From positions 1-18,142 of the forward strand of contig DASWYB010000087.1 of the NCBI GenBank assembly GCA_036405195.1: a stretch of 18,142 nucleotides of DNA. The letters run 5' to 3'. Each line of letters opens with the position of its first letter. The first letter of the stretch is position 1. The position numbers and the translations under genes are program-made. Source of the stretch: DASWYB01 sp036405195 (lineage in GTDB: Bacteria; Patescibacteriota; UBA1384; 2-12-FULL-50-11; DASWYB01). This document shows positions 14,246 through 18,142 of this stretch, piece after piece. Under the pieces are notes generated by a model that worked only from the letters and a program-made list of their open reading frames with translations, was not told the origin of the DNA and did no database searches.

Positions 14246-14809
14246 GTGAAACCAAGAAACATGATCGTCCGCAATTTGCTTTGCGGAATGGGCGCGTTCC
14301 TTTGTCTCAATCTGCTCTGCCTCTCCTTGCGCCCCGAAAGCGTGTTTGAGAATAAGAGCCTGAGCTACTTTGGAACATGCCTCGATACGCTCCTGCCGTA
14401 CGCCCTCAGCCTGCTCGTGTTCGCAGGATTCATACACCGCGCAATCGGGCACATGCCGCGGGCTAAACCATTTGTCCAGACCGCCCGTATTCTGCGAATC
14501 TTATCGCTGTTTATGGTCGGCCTCGTCGTGACGCCTTACTCGGTTGGCCCAGAGATCAAACTGGCGCACACCATCGTTGCCATGGTCGCTTCGGACATCA
14601 TGCTGGGCCTCACCTTTTGGCTCGCACTCTTCGTCCGTCGCGACCGCGTAAGCGTCTCCCTGCTTATAACCCAGGTAACTGCAGGGATACTGGCCGGACT
14701 CGCCCTCCTCGATAAAGGCGGCCTATTTCTCGCCGGAGAGATGGTCTACGTCCTTGCCTTTGGGGCAATTCTCGCCCGCACCATTCACCTCACCCACCCC
14801 GCCCCGTAG
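14246..14809 (+). CDS. Six-helix membrane protein of unknown function (187 aa)
   Basis: The start is GTG at 14246 with GAGAGG nine bases upstream; the ATG at 14261 is too far from that site. Six hydrophobic segments are visible: about 9-27, 40-62, 84-103, 108-132, 137-155 and 162-182, with short charged loops (RAKPFVQTAR, VRRDRVS) between them. The N-terminal MKPRN and the loop basics suggest the N-terminus is inside. No known transporter or enzyme motif is recognised. It has its own promoter, and its stop codon lies inside the terminator at 14799. Function unknown. Confidence 0.75.
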   Translation: MKPRNMIVRNLLCGMGAFLCLNLLCLSLRPESVFENKSLSYFGTCLDTLLPYALSLLVFAGFIHRAIGHMPRAKPFVQTARILRILSLFMVGLVVTPYSVGPEIKLAHTIVAMVASDIMLGLTFWLALFVRRDRVSVSLLITQVTAGILAGLALLDKGGLFLAGEMVYVLAFGAILARTIHLTHPAP

Positions 14810-14829
14810 ACAAAACTACGGGGCGGTTT
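14799..14829 (+). terminator. Terminator overlapping the stop codon of the membrane-protein gene
   Basis: CCGCCCCGTAG (14799-14809), ACAAAA loop, CTACGGGGCGG (14816-14826), then TTTG. A perfect 11-pair stem; the stop TAG (14807-14809) is its last three 5' bases. The T run is short. Confidence 0.8.
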
Positions 14830-14846
14830 GCATACTAAATCCAAAG

Positions 14847-15587
14847 TTACGGATTCAACGAGTTCCACACCTGTTGAAAGTTAAAACGTTCGAGCTCCGT
14901 TAACTGTTTTGATTCAAGAACAATCAGATTTGTTGCATTCTCGCTGATCGTTAAATATGAAACAGTGTTATTCCAAATCCACTTCTCGGTAGCCGTATGC
15001 CACCATGTACGCGTAAATCGGTATTGTGCGTGTGACTGCCCTAATTTAGTCGAAAATAAACGCGATTCGGGCGTATCCGGAGCAATAATTCGATCTTTTA
15101 TACCCATTCGCTGCTTAAATGCCACAAATTGCTCTAAAAAATCAGGGTCGACACTTAACCAGGTCTTATTGGTTGCCCAAATCCATAGCTCATCTCCTTC
15201 TGCAGCCTCCTCCATAAACCGACGATACCACTCCCGCATGCTAATCGGGTTTTCGTATACCGAGAGTATTGGCAGGGCGTTATTAGTCGCCTGCTTCGTC
15301 TTTAAAACCGGTACGGCTTTTTTTACTTCAGTCAAAATATCTGCCGCACGATCTTGCAGTACCTCTGGGCTCAACGCTTCAAACAACCGGCGACTCCCCA
15401 CTACCGTTTCCTTAATGAGGCCTTGCTCTAAGAGCGAAGGCAGCAACGTATAAACCATCTGACGCGAGATTCCCACTTTCTGCGATAGCTGAATCGCCGT
15501 GGCCGGCCCCAAACGTAAATTTGCCAAGTATAATTTGGCCTCTGTCTCACTAAACCCGATAAACGTTAACAACTTCGCATAATCCAT
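14847..15587 (-). CDS. TrmB-family transcriptional regulator (divergent member)
   Basis: A 246-residue regulator. The N-terminal winged helix-turn-helix reads FIGFSETEAKLYLANLRLGP, then LSQKVGISRQMVYTLLP as recognition helix and a wing near RRLFEALSP. A helical linker (about 80-100) leads to a C-terminal domain (ILSVYENPISMREWYRRFMEE, then DELWIWATNKTWL). It is more distant from the two paralogs at 11673 and 13360 than they are from each other. The start chosen is the ATG at 15587, with AGGTG just upstream; a GTG at 15593 is possible. It is divergent from the queE operon, so it may regulate that operon as well as itself. Ligand unknown. Confidence 0.82.
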   Translation of the reverse strand: MDYAKLLTFIGFSETEAKLYLANLRLGPATAIQLSQKVGISRQMVYTLLPSLLEQGLIKETVVGSRRLFEALSPEVLQDRAADILTEVKKAVPVLKTKQATNNALPILSVYENPISMREWYRRFMEEAAEGDELWIWATNKTWLSVDPDFLEQFVAFKQRMGIKDRIIAPDTPESRLFSTKLGQSHAQYRFTRTWWHTATEKWIWNNTVSYLTISENATNLIVLESKQLTELERFNFQQVWNSLNP

Positions 15588-15599
15588 AGACACCTATTT

Positions 15600-15655
15600 T
15601 GTAATATTTTATTTTACATTATCAAACCTTATACACTAATCTTTGCATATACAAA
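15600..15655 (-). promoter_or_regulatory. Promoter and candidate operator of the divergent TrmB gene
   Basis: On the minus strand TTTGTA (15655-15650), 16 bases, TATAAG (15633-15628). Just after the expected transcription start lies the imperfect inverted repeat TGTAATATTTTATTTTACA (15600-15618), 13 bases before the ATG, a position fitting autorepression. Confidence 0.5.
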
Positions 15656-15691
15656 CCAGTATAGTCAAGTTATATAGTTGTCATAAAGTAG

Positions 15692-15720
15692 TTGACTAAT
15701 AATATCTACTCCGTTATATT
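15692..15720 (+). promoter_or_regulatory. Sigma70-type promoter of the queE operon
   Basis: TTGACT (15692-15697), 17 bases, TATATT (15715-15720). The -35 box belongs to a 7-bp inverted repeat TAGTCAA (15662-15668) / TTGACTA (15692-15698) with a 23-base gap. The leader has a small hairpin GTCTC-AACCA-GAGAC (15727-15741). Confidence 0.75.
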
Positions 15721-15780
15721 TACGCCGTCTCAACCAGAGACAAAGCAGCTTCACAAGTACATCCTAGACCGGCAACAACC

Positions 15781-16536
15781 ATGAAAGATCCACACGCTCC
15801 GCCCACCAGTCTCACCATTATGCAACCTCCCCGGGAACCGTTCTTTATCTTCTCCGCTGACGGCATCTTTTACAGCCTTAACGGCGAAGGGGCAACGATC
15901 GGCTACCCCGCGGTGTACGCGCGACTCCACGGTTGCAATCTTAATTGCAGCTGGTGCGACACTCCCTACACATGGAACCGTTCCCTAACAGAGTTCCATG
16001 AGTACCTCCAGAGAGGAAGGCTATCTATCCCTGACACACTCGAGCAACTCATCGCTGCAGACGTAAGTGGCTGCAAACGCCTGGTCTTCACTGGCGGAGA
16101 GCCTCTGCTCCAGCAGAAGGCAATCGCAGCCATACTGCCCCAGCTTACGCACTGGTCGGTCGAAGTCGAGACTAATGGGACTATCGCGCCTCAAAAGGAG
16201 CTCTTTGACTGCCAGTTCAACTGTTCACCCAAGCTACCTAACTCAGGTATTTCTGCCGAGCGAGCCGTAAAGCCTCAAGCCATTCACACCTTAAAAGGGC
16301 TTAATACCTACTTCAAGTTCGTGGTTCGGACCGCCAACGACGTGGCCGAGATGCAACGTATCTACGAGCAACCGTTCCAGATTCCACGCGACAGGATCAT
16401 CCTGTCACCCGAAGGGATCACTGTCAGCGACACGGTTCGCGTCATGCAAAATCTAGCAGAGATTGCCAAAGATCAAGGCTACCGCCTCACTCCGAGGCTC
16501 CACATCCTACTCTGGGGAGACACCCGAAGGACCTAG
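15781..16536 (+). CDS. queE: 7-carboxy-7-deazaguanine synthase QueE
   Basis: A radical SAM enzyme that contracts the ring of 6-carboxytetrahydropterin to 7-carboxy-7-deazaguanine, in the route to preQ0, queuosine and related modified bases. Visible: SLNGEG (32-37) before the cluster, GCNLNCSWCD (51-60) giving the CxxxCxxC motif C52, C56 and C59 for the 4Fe-4S cluster, and TGGEPLLQ (104-111), the SAM-binding GGE motif. Its 251 residues fit the family. The first ATG, at 15781, has no ribosome site, and the first 20 residues are Pro-rich; a later ATG (near codon 14) also lacks one. First gene of an operon with queD and a methyltransferase. Confidence 0.93.
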   Translation: MKDPHAPPTSLTIMQPPREPFFIFSADGIFYSLNGEGATIGYPAVYARLHGCNLNCSWCDTPYTWNRSLTEFHEYLQRGRLSIPDTLEQLIAADVSGCKRLVFTGGEPLLQQKAIAAILPQLTHWSVEVETNGTIAPQKELFDCQFNCSPKLPNSGISAERAVKPQAIHTLKGLNTYFKFVVRTANDVAEMQRIYEQPFQIPRDRIILSPEGITVSDTVRVMQNLAEIAKDQGYRLTPRLHILLWGDTRRT

Positions 16537-16542
16537 CCAATC

Positions 16543-16923
16543 ATGTCACTTCAAGTCAGCGTTACGAAGATCTTCACGTTCGAGTCAGCACACTCTCTCC
16601 CGAGCCATCGGGGGAAGTGTCGTCGGCCTCATGGCCACTCGTACAAGCTCGAAGTTACTCTCTCGGGGCCACTAAAGGCGCGGGGGAGCTCACAAGGTAT
16701 GGTTATGGACTTTGCCGACGTCTCTAAAGTTGTAAAACGAGAGATTATCACACCATGGGACCACCAGTCCCTGAACGACCTTTTCTCGTTTCCAACAACG
16801 GCCGAGAACCTTGCTCTGGAGGCATTTCGACGGTTACGCGCTGCAAAACTGACCGTAACTCGAGTTCGCCTCTGGGAAACGGCCACTTCTTATGCCGAGG
16901 TAGAAAGTCATGACATGGGATAA
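16543..16923 (+). CDS. queD: 6-carboxytetrahydropterin synthase QueD
   Basis: Converts 7,8-dihydroneopterin triphosphate to 6-carboxytetrahydropterin, the QueE substrate. The zinc histidines are H17 (in FESAH), H30 and H32 (in HGHSY); the catalytic Cys26 is in GKCRRPHGH; WDHQSLND (72-79) and VRLWET (108-113) carry the catalytic His and substrate-binding Glu. The 126 residues are the usual length. It starts six bases after the queE stop and overlaps the methyltransferase start by 14 bases, so the three are one operon. Confidence 0.94.
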   Translation: MSLQVSVTKIFTFESAHSLPSHRGKCRRPHGHSYKLEVTLSGPLKARGSSQGMVMDFADVSKVVKREIITPWDHQSLNDLFSFPTTAENLALEAFRRLRAAKLTVTRVRLWETATSYAEVESHDMG

Positions 16924-17644
16924 CAGAATCGTCGCCGCCTATCAAGCAAGCGACGAGAAACCAGACAAAAAGTACTCGATCGGCCCGACAGTAGTCGGCC
17001 TGGCCGATCCAGAGGGTAAAGAAGTCCTGGACCTAGGGTGTGGCAGCGGCTTTTTCACTAGAAGACTCATCTGGGCAGGCGCCAAGCGAGTCATCGGACT
17101 CGATAACTGCCCCGAAAAGATCCGAAAAGCCAAAATCCAGCCCCTTCCCCGCCTAGAGTACCGACTTGGGGACATGTTCACGGATGAATTGCCGTCCGTA
17201 GACGTCGTAACCGCCCCATTCACGCTCAATTACGCCAGAAACGAAGATCAGCTCCTTCTTTTGCTTGCGAGGCTCTACGCGAGCCTCAGGGCGGGAGGAA
17301 GACTCGTGAGTGCAATCGACCTACCCGAAGGGAGAGACCTTATCCGGTTTGGAGCCCGGAAAACGCTCCTTGGACCCAAACAAGACGGCACCCTGATCCA
17401 GATAGAACTTTTTAACCAAGGTCTACACTTCTGCACACTCCCGTTAGCGGCCCACTACTTCGCTCCAGCCACCATCGAGCGAACTCTTACGCAGATTGGG
17501 TTCATCAACCTAACCTGGCACAAACCAATTATCTCTCCAGAAGGCTTTAAAGCGTTCAAAAACGCCCCAGACTTCTGGAAAGACTACCCAGACCACCCCG
17601 AACTCGGTTATATAACCGCCCAAAAGCCGCCCAGCAAAAGCTAG
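16910..17644 (+). CDS. Class I SAM-dependent methyltransferase
   Basis: A Rossmann-fold methyltransferase of 244 residues. Motif I VLDLGCGSGFF (39-49), acidic D65 ending the second strand (VIGLDN), GDMF (87-90) and the motif IV region DVVTAPFTLNY (98-108). The substrate is not evident: the motif IV sequence is not the NPPY/DPPY of common DNA or tRNA base methylases, and it resembles small-molecule or UbiE-like methyltransferases more. The ATG overlaps the queD end by 14 bases, with GAGGTAG as ribosome site, which suggests coupled translation and a role in the same pathway. Ends at a bidirectional terminator. Confidence 0.85.
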   Translation: MTWDNRIVAAYQASDEKPDKKYSIGPTVVGLADPEGKEVLDLGCGSGFFTRRLIWAGAKRVIGLDNCPEKIRKAKIQPLPRLEYRLGDMFTDELPSVDVVTAPFTLNYARNEDQLLLLLARLYASLRAGGRLVSAIDLPEGRDLIRFGARKTLLGPKQDGTLIQIELFNQGLHFCTLPLAAHYFAPATIERTLTQIGFINLTWHKPIISPEGFKAFKNAPDFWKDYPDHPELGYITAQKPPSKS

Positions 17645-17660
17645 GCGGCTTTTATTATAA
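17622..17660. terminator. Bidirectional terminator after the queE operon
   Basis: AAAAGCCGCC (17622-17631) pairs with GGCGGCTTTT (17644-17653), with inner AGC-AAAA-GCT. T or A runs flank both sides. It includes the methyltransferase stop codon. Confidence 0.88.
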
Positions 17661-17698
17661 AAAGTGCCGACCACGCCGATTCCTCGGCATGGCGGGCA
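17659..17698 (-). terminator. Terminator of the cupin gene
   Basis: On the minus strand CCATGCCGA (17692-17684), GGAA loop, TCGGCGTGG (17679-17671), with an outer TGCC/GGCA pairing and then TTTTT (17663-17659). Confidence 0.75.
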
Positions 17699-17714
17699 AA
17701 CGTAAAGGCCATTA

Positions 17715-18142
17715 CTACTTGGGAGTGTAATCATTGTCGATTTCACCTCCCCACTGGCCTGACGAGGCAACAAAGCTCCCTCGGAGTGCATGGCGAAGGC
17801 CTCGAGGAACAACAATCAGGTTCCCTTCGCCAATTGCGTACTCCTCCTTCCCCAGCACACAGACTCCCGCACCCGATATCACGTAGATAAAAGAGTCGGA
17901 ATTCTGGTGCACATGCGCTCGCGCTTCAGAGATGTACACTCGGGAATATTGGGGTACTCTACCAATGGCAAAGTACTCATACCCAACCCCGCGGGGTAAA
18001 TCCGTCTCTTTCCACGCGGACCAAAGCGCGATATCCATGGGGCGTTGCGTTAACGGGATGGCGTCGATCGCACTCCATACACGAGTCCTAACAGACTGAT
18101 CCTGTTCAGCATTACGCTGAATGACAATTATCCGAACTGCAT
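17715..18142 (-). CDS. Cupin-domain protein, partial at right edge
   Basis: The reading frame stays open from the stop at 17715 to the window edge, with no stop upstream of the ATG at 18038 and no ribosome site there, so the true start is probably outside. A single cupin domain is visible: HVHQNSDSFIYVISGAGVCV (metal-binding His-x-His and the G-turn), then YAIGEGNLIVVPRGLRHALR (second motif, PxGxxH). Such proteins may be sugar-nucleotide or small-molecule enzymes or sensors; the reaction cannot be told. Upstream residues (IIVIQRN) belong to the same frame. Confidence 0.75.
   Translation of the reverse strand, partial: AVRIIVIQRNAEQDQSVRTRVWSAIDAIPLTQRPMDIALWSAWKETDLPRGVGYEYFAIGRVPQYSRVYISEARAHVHQNSDSFIYVISGAGVCVLGKEEYAIGEGNLIVVPRGLRHALRGSFVASSGQWGGEIDNDYTPK

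Noticed and set aside
15721..15780. Possible preQ1 riboswitch in the queE leader
   Set aside because: Only a 5-pair hairpin with a 5-base loop is present; the long loop and A-rich tail of preQ1-I and the larger preQ1-II fold are not seen.
1..18142. CRISPR array, insertion sequence or phage integrase
   Set aside because: No regularly spaced repeats, transposase or integrase motifs were seen in any frame read.

Overview
The window carries a bacterial replication-gene block, DnaX (clamp-loader subunit), DnaB and a UvrD/PcrA helicase, followed by an accessory half of small genes. The TrmB-like regulators, several short orphan proteins and a Pro/Thr/Ser-rich surface protein fit a Patescibacteria (CPR)-like genome. 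That assignment is inference from gene style only. TGA ends at least one confident gene (stop near 9896), so the standard code is used.

Layout. Positions 1-382 (-) hold the N-terminal part of an exported DUF348-like protein that runs off the left edge. Positions 539-1180 (+) hold an isolated orphan gene with its own consensus promoter and terminator. From 9098 down to 1243 every gene is on the minus strand: a sigma70-type promoter, a cobalamin riboswitch, a secreted DUF4430 (transcobalamin C-terminal-like) protein, an unknown protein, an alpha/alpha-barrel protein with QW-like repeats and a membrane tail, then dnaX, dnaB and uvrD/pcrA. Divergent from the riboswitch is a 52-residue, extremely acidic small protein (9217-9375, +). 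Positions 9430-11578 (-) hold a zinc-ribbon-like small gene and a three-gene operon of orphans separated by two identical GC-rich hairpins. Positions 11673-15587 hold three TrmB-family regulators interleaved with an orphan gene and a six-helix membrane protein, most with recognisable promoters and terminators. Positions 15692-17660 (+) hold a queE-queD-methyltransferase operon. At the right edge (-) is a cupin-like protein running out of the window.

The most notable finding is at 6159-9098. Vertebrate intrinsic factor and transcobalamin bind B12 between an alpha6-alpha6 barrel and a small beta domain of DUF4430 type. Here the two halves are separate exported proteins in one co-directional gene set, and a B12 riboswitch sits directly before the first gene. 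I infer a split, cell-surface transcobalamin-like B12 capture system. The riboswitch leader ends in a hairpin that both carries the Shine-Dalgarno sequence and looks like an intrinsic terminator, with its T run touching the start codon.

Secondary points are the identical intercistronic hairpins, candidate operators at the TrmB genes, and a partial 7-deazaguanine pathway divergent from one TrmB regulator.
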